Positions 16,798 through 25,295 of a stretch of 43,360 bases of DNA are shown piece by piece. Every line of letters starts with the position of its first letter. Position 1 is the stretch's first letter. This DNA is from JBDKTK01 sp039680225 (GTDB lineage Bacteria > Desulfobacterota > Syntrophia > Syntrophales > UBA4778), in assembly GCA_039680225.1 (NCBI GenBank), contig JBDKTK010000105.1, positions 1 to 43,360 of the forward strand, given 5' to 3'. A program made the position numbers and the translations under genes. The notes under the pieces were generated by a model. The model saw nothing but the letters and a program-made list of their open reading frames with translations, was not told the origin of the DNA and ran no database searches.

Positions 16798-19044
16798 ATG
16801 AAGAGGGTAGTATTTTTTATGTTACCGATCCTTGTGGTCGCCTCGATCATATTCGCAGGGTTCGGCATGTACCAGGCCCGTTCGGTGGAGAAGGACCTGC
16901 TTAATGAAATCAAGCTGAAGGCCGCGACCGTGGCCGAAAGCATGGACCTCTCGGCGGCCCATATCCTCATTTCCGAAAACCAGAGGGACGCCAACCGGCT
17001 CGTGGAGCGGTTCAAGGCGAAGGAGCTGCAGGGCTGCGTGCTTTACGACGACAAGGGCGACATCGTCGCAATAACCCAGAGGATTTCCGAATGGAAAGAA
17101 GGCTTTGAAAAAGGGCTGAAAGAAATCCTGCAAAGCGGCAGGGCCCAGGGAAAACTGATATATTTCAAGGATTATTCGGCATACAGTTACATCCATCCCG
17201 TTCTTGACGATGCGGGGGGCATCCTCGGCCTCGTGGAAATCATTTACGATACATCCCCCGTCCACTCGCGGCTTGTCGAAATATGGAGGAACACGACGCT
17301 GTCCCTCGGGATATTCCTGCTGTCGATCCTGGCCGTCTCGATGTTTGCCCACCAGAAGCTTTATGTCGTCCCGGTTAAACGGCTCACGGACTGGTTCGAG
17401 AACTTTCAGAAGGGCCGGACCGATGCGGCGGCGCCCTCTTTGCAGGACGGCAGCGAGCTGGGAAAACTTGCCGTTGAAGTGGAACAGGTCGCGCTGAGCC
17501 TCCGGGTCGCCCGCAAGTCGATTGTCGAAGAGGCGCAGGAGAGAGTGGAGCGCGACGAGCTCTGGACGGAAACAAGGCTCAAGGAACTTGTCCAGGCCAA
17601 GTTCAACGAGAGCTCCCTGATTGTTGTTTCGAACAGGGAGCCTTATATCCACATGCTCCGCGAAGGCGCCGAGGCCGAGTGCACCTGGCCTGCAAGCGGC
17701 GTTGTCACGGCAATCGATCCCGTGATGAAGGCCTGCGGCGGCACCTGGATAGCCCACGGCAGCGGCAATGCCGACAGGCAGTTCGTCAATTCCCGGGACA
17801 AGCTGGGCGTGCCTCCGGGAAACGAGCAGTACATCCTCAAGCGGGTCTGGCTCTCCAAAAACGAGGAGGAAGGGTACTATTACGGCTTTTCCAACGAGGG
17901 GCTCTGGCCCCTGTGCCATATAACCCATACCCGGCCGATGTTCAAGGAAACCGACTGGCAGGCCTACCGTGCAGTTAATGAAAAATTCGCCGAGAGCGTG
18001 CTGGAAGAGCTGCCGTATAAAGACCCCGTCGTCTTTATCCAGGATTATCATTACACGCTTCTGCCGAGGTTGATAAAAGAGCAGCGCCCCGATGCAACCG
18101 TTGCGCTCTTCTGGCACATCCCCTGGCCCAACCCCGAGGTGTTTTCTATTTGCCCCTACGGAAAGGAAATCCTGGAAGGCATGCTCGGCTGCGACCTGAT
18201 CGGCTTTCACGTGCAGTGGCATTGCAATAACTTCCTCGACACGGCGAACCGGCTGCTGGAATGCCGGGTCGACCCGGAGCGGTTCAGCGTCGTCCAGGGC
18301 GGCATGGAAACACTGGTAAGGACCTACCCCATCAGCATCGACCAGAACCTCTTCGGCGCGGATGATGAGCGGCTTGAATCTCAAAAGAAGAGAATATCCC
18401 GCAAACTCAACCTCGAAGGCAAGGTTGTCGCGGTCGGCGTGGAAAGGATAGATTACACCAAGGGGATAGTCGAGCGGATGCTCGCGATAGACCGCTTCCT
18501 GGAAAAATACCCCGAGTACCAGAACCGCTTCATCTTCATCCAGATCGCCTCTCCCAGCCGCACGCACATAAAGAGATACCACGACCTGATCGACGAGATA
18601 GACGAACTCGTCGAGCGCATAAACTGGAAGTACTCGGATGATAAATGGAAGCCCATTTGCCACTTCCCGCGCCAGTTTTCGCCGGAAGAGATCAGCCCCT
18701 ATTACAAGCTGGCGGACCTGTGCATCGTCAGCTCGCTGCACGACGGCATGAACCTGGTCGCCAAGGAATTCGTTTCCGCCAAAACGGACAATACGGGCGT
18801 GCTCATGTTGAGCCGTTTCACCGGCGCCGCACGGGAGCTTACCGACGCCGTCCAGATCAACCCCTATGCCATCGAGGAATTCGCAGACGCCATCCATTAC
18901 GCCATCCGGATGCCCGGGGAGGAAAAGCGCCGCCGCATGCAGGCGATGCGGGCCCTTGTCATGCAGCAGAACATATTCTCCTGGGCGGGGAGCATCATCT
19001 CGGACCTCGCTGCAATGAAGGAAAAGAACGTCTTCCGGGGATAA
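16798..19044 (+). CDS. otsA: Membrane-anchored trehalose-6-phosphate synthase (GT20) with sensor-like N-terminus
   Basis: A 748-residue fusion. The N-terminal part is built like a membrane receptor: a first membrane helix (about residues 3-27), a roughly 135-residue extracytoplasmic domain, a second helix (about 166-186), then a HAMP-like and coiled-coil linker to about 270. The rest is a glycosyltransferase family 20 domain, which makes trehalose-6-phosphate from UDP-glucose and glucose-6-phosphate. Its motifs are LIVVSNREP, FIQDYHYTLLP, FWHIPWPNPE, ERIDYTKGI and SLHDGMNLVAKEF. The start at 16798 has an AAGGAAAGGA Shine-Dalgarno; the in-frame ATG at 16765, overlapping the previous gene, has none. 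No trehalose-6-phosphate phosphatase domain or gene is in the window. Activity controlled by an external signal is inferred from architecture. Confidence 0.9.
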   Translation: MKRVVFFMLPILVVASIIFAGFGMYQARSVEKDLLNEIKLKAATVAESMDLSAAHILISENQRDANRLVERFKAKELQGCVLYDDKGDIVAITQRISEWKEGFEKGLKEILQSGRAQGKLIYFKDYSAYSYIHPVLDDAGGILGLVEIIYDTSPVHSRLVEIWRNTTLSLGIFLLSILAVSMFAHQKLYVVPVKRLTDWFENFQKGRTDAAAPSLQDGSELGKLAVEVEQVALSLRVARKSIVEEAQERVERDELWTETRLKELVQAKFNESSLIVVSNREPYIHMLREGAEAECTWPASGVVTAIDPVMKACGGTWIAHGSGNADRQFVNSRDKLGVPPGNEQYILKRVWLSKNEEEGYYYGFSNEGLWPLCHITHTRPMFKETDWQAYRAVNEKFAESVLEELPYKDPVVFIQDYHYTLLPRLIKEQRPDATVALFWHIPWPNPEVFSICPYGKEILEGMLGCDLIGFHVQWHCNNFLDTANRLLECRVDPERFSVVQGGMETLVRTYPISIDQNLFGADDERLESQKKRISRKLNLEGKVVAVGVERIDYTKGIVERMLAIDRFLEKYPEYQNRFIFIQIASPSRTHIKRYHDLIDEIDELVERINWKYSDDKWKPICHFPRQFSPEEISPYYKLADLCIVSSLHDGMNLVAKEFVSAKTDNTGVLMLSRFTGAARELTDAVQINPYAIEEFADAIHYAIRMPGEEKRRRMQAMRALVMQQNIFSWAGSIISDLAAMKEKNVFRG

Positions 19045-19056
19045 GGACGGTTTTTA
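19029..19056 (+). terminator. Possible terminator over the otsA-like stop codon
   Basis: A short stem CGTCTT/AGGACG (one G-U pair) encloses the TAA stop codon in its loop and is followed by GTTTTTATTT. The stem is weak; the U-tract is good. Confidence 0.4.
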
Positions 19057-19102
19057 TTTCATTCTGCGGAACAAGTTTTCTGCTCAGAGGTTTTCAATCT
19101 TT

Positions 19103-19132
19103 TGCAGGGGCGTATCACTACACGCCCCTGCA
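19103..19132. repeat. Palindromic GC-rich hairpin, dispersed family, copy 1
   Basis: Perfect 11-bp arms TGCAGGGGCGT and ACGCCCCTGCA with an 8-nt loop. It lies between the convergent otsA-like and HhH genes. No U-tract is present on either strand, so it is better seen as a REP-like element than a terminator. Related copies are at 23629, 27312 and 31273. Confidence 0.75.
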
Positions 19133-19144
19133 TCGGCAACTTCT

Positions 19145-19372
19145 TTAAAGCGTGGCCCCGCCTTTCTTAAGGTCTTCGATCATTCCCTTGGAGAAGCTCA
19201 GCACGTGCTCCAGATCTTCCCAGTTCGCTATTTCCCCGTGGTCTTTCCTGTACTGGATCAGCTTTTCCGCCCTGTCCCGGCCCAGCATGGGGAGCTTCGC
19301 CAGGTCTTCAAGGCTTGAGCGGTTTAAATTTACCTGGCCTTTAGTTCTTTTTCCGCGTTCGGGTTCAACCAT
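19145..19372 (-). CDS. ComEA-like helix-hairpin-helix protein (75 aa)
   Basis: A short protein built around a ComEA-type HhH motif: VNLNRSSLEDLAKLPMLGRD, then AEKLIQYRKDHGEI and NWEDLEHV. Such domains bind DNA without sequence specificity. There is no signal peptide, so unlike classical ComEA it should be cytoplasmic. The start is the ATG at 19372, placed 7 nt after AGGAGG; an ATG two codons upstream (19378) is too close to that site. A frame extending to 19498 has no independent support. It stands alone and convergent to the otsA-like gene. No competence genes are nearby, so a role in DNA uptake is not supported. Confidence 0.8.
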   Translation of the reverse strand: MVEPERGKRTKGQVNLNRSSLEDLAKLPMLGRDRAEKLIQYRKDHGEIANWEDLEHVLSFSKGMIEDLKKGGATL

Positions 19373-19518
19373 TGTCATACCTCCTGTTTTTTTCAATTTT
19401 AAGTAAACAGGCCGGGTCATGCCATCAGGCCCACCCTTAAATTGTATTTTGCCGGTTCTGAAATTCCAAATGGCTCGGCGGTAATTGACTTCCCTCAACG
19501 GGAAAAATTGGAGTACAT

Positions 19519-19899
19519 CTACGCTTTGACAAGATTGAAGATGAGGACTGCCAGGACAAAGAAGCTTACCCCGGCATAGAGATAATCCTTCCGGGAAAGG
19601 AAAGCGATTGCGGCAAAAATGACGCGGGAAATGGGGGTAAATATGAGGAGGAGCAATCCAAACTGGATCATGCCGCGGCTCTCCAGGTCCAAGGCCGCAT
19701 TCACAACGCCTTTCAAACTTTTCATCTCCGCGGGCTCGCCGTGAAAATGACTGTACTGCGGCAATTCCCCCCCGTGCTGATATATGTAAATTACGCCTCC
19801 AATCAGGACCAGCAGCGAGGCCATGATCAGGCCTGTCCGCAGTAACCTGCTTATTACCCTTTCGATGCGTTCATCCGAAGGCGCTTGATTCGAATTCAT
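19519..19899 (-). CDS. DUF1634 membrane protein (126 aa)
   Basis: A small integral membrane protein with three helices (about residues 22-45, 78-98 and 105-124). It has the DUF1634 pattern: RLLRTGLIMASLLVLIGG near the start and GLLLLIFTPISRVI in the second helix. The start codon overlaps the stop of the upstream TauE/SafE gene by one base (TAATG), so translation is coupled. DUF1634 genes are commonly found next to TauE/SafE permease genes, which suggests an accessory subunit. Substrate unknown. Confidence 0.88.
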   Translation of the reverse strand: MNSNQAPSDERIERVISRLLRTGLIMASLLVLIGGVIYIYQHGGELPQYSHFHGEPAEMKSLKGVVNAALDLESRGMIQFGLLLLIFTPISRVIFAAIAFLSRKDYLYAGVSFFVLAVLIFNLVKA

Positions 19900-20732
19900 T
19901 ACATACCCCCGATCAGCCCTTTGTGGATCATCTGGATTGCCAGGACGAAAATAACGATATTGAAAACAATTCTCAAAATGCGCGTGCCGGATGCAATCAA
20001 TATCCTGGTCCCGGCAACGGCCCCGAGCAGGACGCCGAGCATTGTGGGCATGGCAAGCCCGGGATCGATATACCCGCGGCTCAGATATATGCCGGCGCTT
20101 GCCGCCGCAGTTACGCCGATCATGAAATTGCTCGTGGTCGTGGAAACCTTGAAGGGAAAGCCCATAACCCGGTCCATTGCGAGGACCTTGGTTGCGCCGG
20201 AGCCGATCCCCAGAAGACCGGAGAGCAGGCCTGCTATTCCCATGATCCCGAAACCCAGGGGAATCCGGCGGACGTGATACGGCTTCAGGATTCCTTTCAC
20301 CGGGTAAGCGGAATCAAAATGCAATTTTTCCGCCAGCCTGTCGACAGGCTCAGCGGATGTGTCCGGGCTGAACATTTTGAAGGGCACAAGGGAAAATAAA
20401 AGGACGATCCCGAAAATTATTGCTATCCAGCCGGTTGGGGCCACCGTGACCAGAAAGGCGCCCAGCGTGGCGCCCAGAGTGGTGGCAAGTTCCAGGAACA
20501 TGCCCGCCCTGATGTTCGAGTAGCCCTCGCGGACATAGGCCACGGCCGCTCCGGACGAGGTTGCGATAACAGAAACGAGCGATGCCCCTATCGCGTAATG
20601 CAGGTCCACTCCAAAGGCGATTGTCAGAAAAGGTACGAGGACCACGCCGCCGCCCAGCCCCGTTACGGACCCGATGAGTCCCGCGGCAACCGATCCGGCA
20701 AAAACAAGGGCTGTCATTTCAGTAATGATCAT
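19899..20732 (-). CDS. TauE/SafE family anion (sulfite/sulfonate-type) permease (277 aa)
   Basis: A polytopic inner-membrane permease of the TauE/SafE (DUF81) family. The two related halves carry the family pattern: SVTGLGGGVVLVPFL with GASLVSVIATS in the first half, and GLLSGLLGIGSGATKVLAM with SNFMIG in the second half. About eight helices are visible. The start is the ATG at 20732, where similarity begins and a GTGGAG Shine-Dalgarno is present; the frame extends to 20966 without support. It is co-translated with the DUF1634 gene. The family exports or imports sulfur-containing anions such as sulfite or sulfoacetate; the substrate here cannot be read from sequence. Confidence 0.9.
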   Translation of the reverse strand: MIITEMTALVFAGSVAAGLIGSVTGLGGGVVLVPFLTIAFGVDLHYAIGASLVSVIATSSGAAVAYVREGYSNIRAGMFLELATTLGATLGAFLVTVAPTGWIAIIFGIVLLFSLVPFKMFSPDTSAEPVDRLAEKLHFDSAYPVKGILKPYHVRRIPLGFGIMGIAGLLSGLLGIGSGATKVLAMDRVMGFPFKVSTTTSNFMIGVTAAASAGIYLSRGYIDPGLAMPTMLGVLLGAVAGTRILIASGTRILRIVFNIVIFVLAIQMIHKGLIGGM

Positions 20733-20938
20733 GGCTCCACCATAAATTATAATCCCTGAATATGGGTATAAAAAAGTTTGCGGCAGGAATACGGCAGAGA
20801 AGTAAATAAGTTGTTTAAACCCTGAATCTAGGAAATTGCCTGATTCAAAATTACAAACGCTCCGGTAATATGAGAAAAAAGTGAATCTGATAACGATCAG
20901 GCAGGTCCCCGGGGGATAAGGATCAGAGCAAACAAACA

Positions 20939-21466
20939 ATGAAAACAAATCTTGTCTTAAAGGCAAACCTGCTCGTGTTTTTATTTCTTGTATCCTGCAC
21001 GCCTTTTTCCCGGCAGGCGCTTCAGCAGGTCAATACCGATGCGCCCTTCCAGCAGATACAACAGGACACGGATCGGTTCCTGGGTAAAACCGTGCTCTGG
21101 GGCGGAAGTATCATCAATACAGACGTCCGCGGTAACGGCACTTACATTAAAGTCCTGGAAACCAGACTGGATTATGAGGCCATGCCGGTGAAAATCGATC
21201 AGCCGCAGGGCAGGTTCATTATATTCAAGCCCGGTTTCCTGGACCCCGCCGTTTACAAGCAGGGCCGTTTGATCTCGGCGATAGGGACGATAACGGGAAA
21301 GGAAATCGAGCCTGTTGGCAGTGTTAATTATGCTTATCCTGTAATTGAGGCAAAAGACCTGTATTTATGGCGGCTCATGCCGTCCGCACCGTATTACCCG
21401 CCGGCCCCGTATTATCCCCTGGGATACCCGAATTATCCCCCCATGAATTCTTTCGGATGGTGGTGA
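20939..21466 (+). CDS. slp: Slp family outer-membrane lipoprotein (175 aa)
   Basis: A lipoprotein with signal peptide and lipobox FLVSC (Cys20). The Slp core follows: LGKTVLWGGSIINT, a middle segment ending YKQGRLISAIGTITG and VGSVNYAYPVIEAKDLYLW. The tail is rich in Pro and Tyr (repeated APYYP). In E. coli Slp is a starvation- and acid-induced outer-membrane lipoprotein. The residue after the lipid Cys is Thr, compatible with outer-membrane sorting. The gene is divergent from the TauE operon and ends about 220 bp before htrA. No strong Shine-Dalgarno is visible. Confidence 0.9.
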   Translation: MKTNLVLKANLLVFLFLVSCTPFSRQALQQVNTDAPFQQIQQDTDRFLGKTVLWGGSIINTDVRGNGTYIKVLETRLDYEAMPVKIDQPQGRFIIFKPGFLDPAVYKQGRLISAIGTITGKEIEPVGSVNYAYPVIEAKDLYLWRLMPSAPYYPPAPYYPLGYPNYPPMNSFGWW

Positions 21467-21685
21467 TAACAGAGGACCGGAACTGATTGACCCGGAGGGC
21501 GGGAAATATTCACGCACTCCTCACGTGCCCCCCAGAGATATATAAATGCCGGAACAGCAACAATGATTATGAACAGGGCACAAATAATCCGTCCCTGTTG
21601 CAGACAGATAACCTCTGCATTCTCTCTCCCGTCTCGAAGCTGAGTAGAAGCACATTTTTCGATAACAGAGTTGAAAGGAGGCCAT

Positions 21686-23095
21686 ATGCATCGATGTAAA
21701 TCGTCAATAGCGGCCCGCCGGGGCCTCATTGCACTTGTATTTTTTCTTTCCGTTCCGATCAGCTTTCAATCAGCCTGGGGACAGAATGTCGATTGGACTA
21801 CCGCCATAACCCGGGTGGCCGAAAAGAGCATCCCGGCTGTGGCGCATATCAATATTACCCAGACAAGGGAAGTGGCTGCGCCGTTTTTCGGCGCGCCGTT
21901 TCCCCCCGATTTCTTCGGCGGACCCGGACCAAAAAAATTCAAGCGTACTCTCAGGGGCATCGGGTCGGGCGTGATAATCAAGCCTGACGGTTACATCCTC
22001 ACGAACAACCACGTGGTGGAGGGCGCCACGACCATCCAGGTTGTGCTGCCGAGCGGAGAGGAATACCGGGCAAAGGTCATCGGGAAGGACCCCAAAACCG
22101 ACCTGGCGGTCATAAAGGTTCCGGCTAAAAACCAACTTCCATTTTTGAAGTTCGGAAATTCCGACAATGTGGTCGTGGGACAATGGGTCATCGCCATCGG
22201 CCATCCGCGGGGGCTGAGCCAATCCGTGAGCCAGGGCATAGTCAGCGCCACCCACCGGCGCGGCATAACCGACCCGAGCACTTATCAGGATTTCCTCCAG
22301 ACGGACGCGGCGATCAATCCCGGCAGCAGCGGCGGGCCGCTCCTGAACCTGTCGGGAGAGGTGATCGGCATCAACGCCGTAATAGCCTCCGCATCGGGCG
22401 GTTTCGAAGGGATCGGCTTTTCGATTCCGAGCAACATTGCCGTCTATGTAATGAATGAACTGATCACGCATGGGAAGGTCGAACGCGGCTGGCTGGGGGT
22501 CAGCGTCCAGGACGTCACATACGAACTTGCGCGTAAATCGGGATTGAAAAAAAACGCAGGCGCCCTGGTGATCGAAATCACCCAGGGCAGCCCGGCTGAA
22601 AAGGCCGGATTAAAAAAGGGCGACATAATCCTTGAGTACAACGGACGGCCCGTGTCGGATTCAGCTTTCCTGCAAAACGATGTGGCCGTCGCCAAGTCAG
22701 GCTCCTCAGTCAAATTGGCGGTCCTGCGGGACGGCAAGAGAATCACTGTCCCGGTCACAATCGGCAGCCAGGCAACGGCTTCAAAGCTGATGGCCGCATC
22801 GGTCAAAAAAAGGCTGGGCATTGATGTCCGGCCGGTCAGCGAAAAAGAAACCGAAAAGTTCGGCCTGCCCGAAAATCCCGGTGTCGCAGTCAAGTCCGTG
22901 GATAAAAGAGGGCCTTTGGGCAGGGAGGGGATAGAATCCGAAGATATCCTTCTCGAAATAGAGGGGGAGCCGATTTCCGGCCCTGATGCATTTGATCAAT
23001 TCATATCCGCAATTCCATCCGGAAGTAAAATAGTCATAACCGTGCTGAACCATCGGACAGGTCAGGTCGGCAGTATAAGTGTAAAACTGAAATGA
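21686..23095 (+). CDS. degQ: HtrA/DegQ-type periplasmic serine protease (469 aa)
   Basis: A periplasmic quality-control protease/chaperone. It has a signal peptide to about residue 32, then a trypsin-like domain with the full triad: His109 in TNNHVVEG, Asp139 in KTDLAVIKV and Ser215 in NPGSSGGPLL. Two PDZ domains follow (about 265-350 and 375-465), the first starting GWLGVSVQDV. Length matches DegP/DegQ. The start is the ATG at 21686 with AAAGGAGG upstream; a TTG at 21671 lies inside that Shine-Dalgarno region and is unlikely. The stop overlaps the next gene start (ATGA), so the downstream lipoprotein is co-translated. The name DegQ versus DegP/MucD cannot be settled from the sequence. Confidence 0.95.
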   Translation: MHRCKSSIAARRGLIALVFFLSVPISFQSAWGQNVDWTTAITRVAEKSIPAVAHINITQTREVAAPFFGAPFPPDFFGGPGPKKFKRTLRGIGSGVIIKPDGYILTNNHVVEGATTIQVVLPSGEEYRAKVIGKDPKTDLAVIKVPAKNQLPFLKFGNSDNVVVGQWVIAIGHPRGLSQSVSQGIVSATHRRGITDPSTYQDFLQTDAAINPGSSGGPLLNLSGEVIGINAVIASASGGFEGIGFSIPSNIAVYVMNELITHGKVERGWLGVSVQDVTYELARKSGLKKNAGALVIEITQGSPAEKAGLKKGDIILEYNGRPVSDSAFLQNDVAVAKSGSSVKLAVLRDGKRITVPVTIGSQATASKLMAASVKKRLGIDVRPVSEKETEKFGLPENPGVAVKSVDKRGPLGREGIESEDILLEIEGEPISGPDAFDQFISAIPSGSKIVITVLNHRTGQVGSISVKLK

Positions 23096-23592
23096 AGCCA
23101 AAAGGGAAATATCGCGGTAAAGTCCTTATGGCTTTGACAGGGCTTTGGCTGATCGCGGCCTGCGGCGGGAATTACCCGCTGCGGGCAGACGCCATGGTGG
23201 GCCGGGCTTTCTGGAATGGAATAATAAACCCGGGCCTGAATTATTACTCATTTGGCCCTGCCCGGGAGCCCGAGGTGATCATCGGGGTCGATCGCAATCT
23301 CGTCTTTCAGAACAGCTCTATGTGGCAGTCTGTTTCTCCTTTGACTCCTGAACACCTGTCCGCTCTCGCCCAATCCATGTCTTACCGGACACAGCCTGAG
23401 AATATGCAGGTGCAGGGCTGCAATATGTTTGATGATAAGGGCCGCTGGGTGGGGCAATGGTACTCGCCTGCGGATGTGACCGCGGATATTTATTCCCGCG
23501 GCAGGGACAGGGTTTTTATTTCTCCACCAAGTCCGAATCCGGACAGGCCGCTTAATGTCCCCTGGGCAATTCCTCCGGGTCAATACCGGTAG
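23092..23592 (+). CDS. Hypothetical lipoprotein co-translated with HtrA (166 aa)
   Basis: Function not recognised. An N-terminal signal peptide with lipobox LIAAC (Cys24) makes it a probable lipoprotein; Gly follows the Cys. The rest is soluble, rich in Pro, Asn and Tyr, with WNGIINPGLNYYSFGPAREP and NMFDDKGRWVGQWYSPADV as its most structured parts. It overlaps the htrA stop by 4 bp (ATGA), so it is likely part of the same envelope-stress operon. A bidirectional hairpin terminator follows. Confidence 0.75.
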   Translation: MKPKGKYRGKVLMALTGLWLIAACGGNYPLRADAMVGRAFWNGIINPGLNYYSFGPAREPEVIIGVDRNLVFQNSSMWQSVSPLTPEHLSALAQSMSYRTQPENMQVQGCNMFDDKGRWVGQWYSPADVTADIYSRGRDRVFISPPSPNPDRPLNVPWAIPPGQYR

Positions 23593-23628
23593 CCCCTCAT
23601 TCGGATCTGAGATTTCAGAGTGAAAAAT

Positions 23629-23656
23629 GCAGGGGCGTATTGCAATACGCCCCTGC
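23629..23656. terminator. Bidirectional terminator: palindromic hairpin family, copy 2
   Basis: A perfect 28-nt palindrome with half-site GCAGGGGCGTATTG. TGTTTTAT follows on the plus strand and ATTTTTCAC on the minus strand. It lies between convergent genes (stops at 23592 and 23676), so it can terminate both. Same family as the hairpins at 19103, 27312 and 31273. Confidence 0.8.
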
Positions 23657-23675
23657 TGTTTTATAGCCTTTCAGA

Positions 23676-24239
23676 TTAACGTGATGATCCGCTCGTCCCC
23701 ATTCCGGAACCGGGCGAGCCGGGGGTGCTGCCGGGATACGCCGGTGATCCCGGGGTGACTCCGCCCGGGGCTCCCGGACTCGGGCTGTATGTACCGCCCG
23801 TCCCGGAGGGTGAAACGGCTCCCGGCATCTGTGTGCCGGGAAGCTGGCCGGAACTGCCGCTGGGGGCAGTTGCGCCGGGGCTGTAAATCCCCGAACTCCC
23901 CGGAGTCGTTGTCCCCACCCCGGGGCTGCTGCCCGGAGCGCTCATTCCGGGACTGGGCATGCCGGAACTGCCGGGAGTTGCCGTCCCCGCTCCTGAACTG
24001 CCCGGAGCAAGCGTTCCGGAAGGAGCTTCCAGCCCGATGCCGGCTTCCGAACCTGCGCTTGAGGGGCTCGTGCCGAGTCCGCCGGGTGTCGAAGGATCAC
24101 TGGGCAGGGCAGAACCCGGCTGCACCGTGCCCGGACTCATGGGGCTTGCGCCGCCCGCTGAGCCCGCGCCTGCCTGGCCGAATGCCAGGCAAGGCACCGC
24201 CACGATTGCCACGATATAGAGTAAAATCCACTTTCGCAT
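23676..24239 (-). CDS. Secreted Gly/Pro/Ser-rich low-complexity protein (187 aa)
   Basis: A signal peptide (to about residue 21, ending AFGQA) is followed by a sequence almost entirely of Gly, Pro, Ser, Ala and Thr. It has irregular repeats of the type PGSSG, SPGMSAPGSSPG and TPGSPAYPGSTPGSPG, and very few charged residues. It should be extracytoplasmic and disordered, perhaps a linker-like surface or periplasmic polymer. CAGGAGG 6 nt before the ATG supports translation on this strand; open frames on the plus strand in the same region reflect the GC-rich repeats. No family recognised. Confidence 0.7.
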   Translation of the reverse strand: MRKWILLYIVAIVAVPCLAFGQAGAGSAGGASPMSPGTVQPGSALPSDPSTPGGLGTSPSSAGSEAGIGLEAPSGTLAPGSSGAGTATPGSSGMPSPGMSAPGSSPGVGTTTPGSSGIYSPGATAPSGSSGQLPGTQMPGAVSPSGTGGTYSPSPGAPGGVTPGSPAYPGSTPGSPGSGMGTSGSSR

Positions 24240-24386
24240 TTTTTCCTCCTGGGTTGTTTTTTTTGAGTTTAATAAAACTGCCCGGCACAGGCCATAGCGG
24301 GAAACCTGATTTATTCATGCGCTTTCACTGAGTTCTGCACTAGCCTGCCTTGACAGGAACCCTGCAATAAATTAGGGTGCCTGCTC

Positions 24387-25295
24387 ATGCGGACTTCTAC
24401 TGGAAGCGGCGAAGAGCACAGGGGCCTGCCGGTCCTGGCCCTGTCGGCATTGAGCCTGATCTGGGGCTACAACTGGGTGGTGATGAAGGAGGGGCTGCGC
24501 TTTTGCGGGCCGTTCGATTTTGCCGCGCTCCGGGTCTTCTTTGCCTGTATCTGCCTTTTCGGGCTCCTCCTCTGGAAAAGGCGCGACATCGCCCCCCGCC
24601 AGGTGAAGATGACCATCCTTGTCGGTTTCCTCTCCACGACCCTCGGCCTGGGCCTTCCCATGTGGGCGCTGGTCTACGGAGGCGCGGGGAAGACGGCAAT
24701 TCTCCTTTATACGATGCCGTTCTGGGCAATCCTCTTTGCCTGGCCGATCCTGGGTGAAAGGATAAAGGGCCTGGAATGGGTCGCGGTGGTCCTTGCCTTC
24801 GCGGGACTTGTCCTCATTATTGATTTTCAGGCAGTCGGCGGGAAGCTCTGGTCCAGTGTTGTTGCCGTGATCTCGGGGATGGCCTGGGCGGGCAGCGCCA
24901 TTGTGACCCGTGTAATGAGGCGCTCGCCGGAATTTGACCTGGTCTCGGTGACTACCTGGCAGATGATCTTCGGGGCGGCCCCGCTGCTGGTCATAGCCTC
25001 CCTGGTTCCGGCCCCGCCCATCCAGTGGACGGGCATATTCATAGCGGCGCTCGTCTACAACATATTGCTGACGAGCGTCCTGGCATTTCTGCTCTGGTTT
25101 TACGTCCTGCAGCGCCTCAGGGCGGGTGTGGCGACAATGGGGATGCTTGCGGCCCCTGTAATTGCCGTGATCTGCGCCGCCGCCCAACTGGGGGAGATAC
25201 CGTCCCTGCGGGAGAGCATCGGCATGGTCCTGATCCTGGCGGGCATCAGCCTGTTGAGTATCCTCGCGATCGTTAAGAGCAGACCTGCCTCATAG
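24387..25295 (+). CDS. EamA/DMT family transporter (302 aa)
   Basis: An inner-membrane drug/metabolite transporter superfamily protein with two EamA repeats and ten predicted helices. Visible features are LSLIWGYNWVVMKEGLRF at the start of repeat 1, a conserved mid-repeat LGLPMWALVYGGAGKTAIL, LGERIKGLEWVAVVLAFAG closing repeat 1, and SGMAWAGSAIVTRV opening repeat 2. Length is typical. Members export amino acids, metabolites or toxic compounds; the substrate is not predictable here. The Shine-Dalgarno is weak. It is convergent with the dynamin-like gene, whose stop is at 25296, so the two coding regions abut. Confidence 0.92.
   Translation: MRTSTGSGEEHRGLPVLALSALSLIWGYNWVVMKEGLRFCGPFDFAALRVFFACICLFGLLLWKRRDIAPRQVKMTILVGFLSTTLGLGLPMWALVYGGAGKTAILLYTMPFWAILFAWPILGERIKGLEWVAVVLAFAGLVLIIDFQAVGGKLWSSVVAVISGMAWAGSAIVTRVMRRSPEFDLVSVTTWQMIFGAAPLLVIASLVPAPPIQWTGIFIAALVYNILLTSVLAFLLWFYVLQRLRAGVATMGMLAAPVIAVICAAAQLGEIPSLRESIGMVLILAGISLLSILAIVKSRPAS

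Noticed and set aside
16822..18897. Long open frame on the minus strand opposite the otsA-like gene
   Set aside because: The opposite frame has complete GT20 motifs; this one has none.
19372..19498. N-terminal extension of the HhH protein
   Set aside because: The strong AGGAGG site points to the start at 19372, and the extension reads as non-coding.
20732..20966. N-terminal extension of the TauE/SafE protein
   Set aside because: It would overlap the divergent slp gene and lacks a Shine-Dalgarno; family similarity begins at 20732.
21433..21729. Possible small membrane protein on the minus strand between slp and htrA
   Set aside because: No Shine-Dalgarno or good start, it overlaps the ends of both flanking genes, and only one short hydrophobic stretch is present.
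24350..24378. TTGACA as a promoter for the EamA gene
   Set aside because: No acceptable -10 hexamer at 16-18 nt; TAGGGT matches only 3 of 6.
24250..24386. Sigma-54 promoter upstream of the Gly/Pro/Ser-rich gene
   Set aside because: A GGCAC...TTGC pair exists on the minus strand, but the GG-GC spacing is 14 nt instead of 10.
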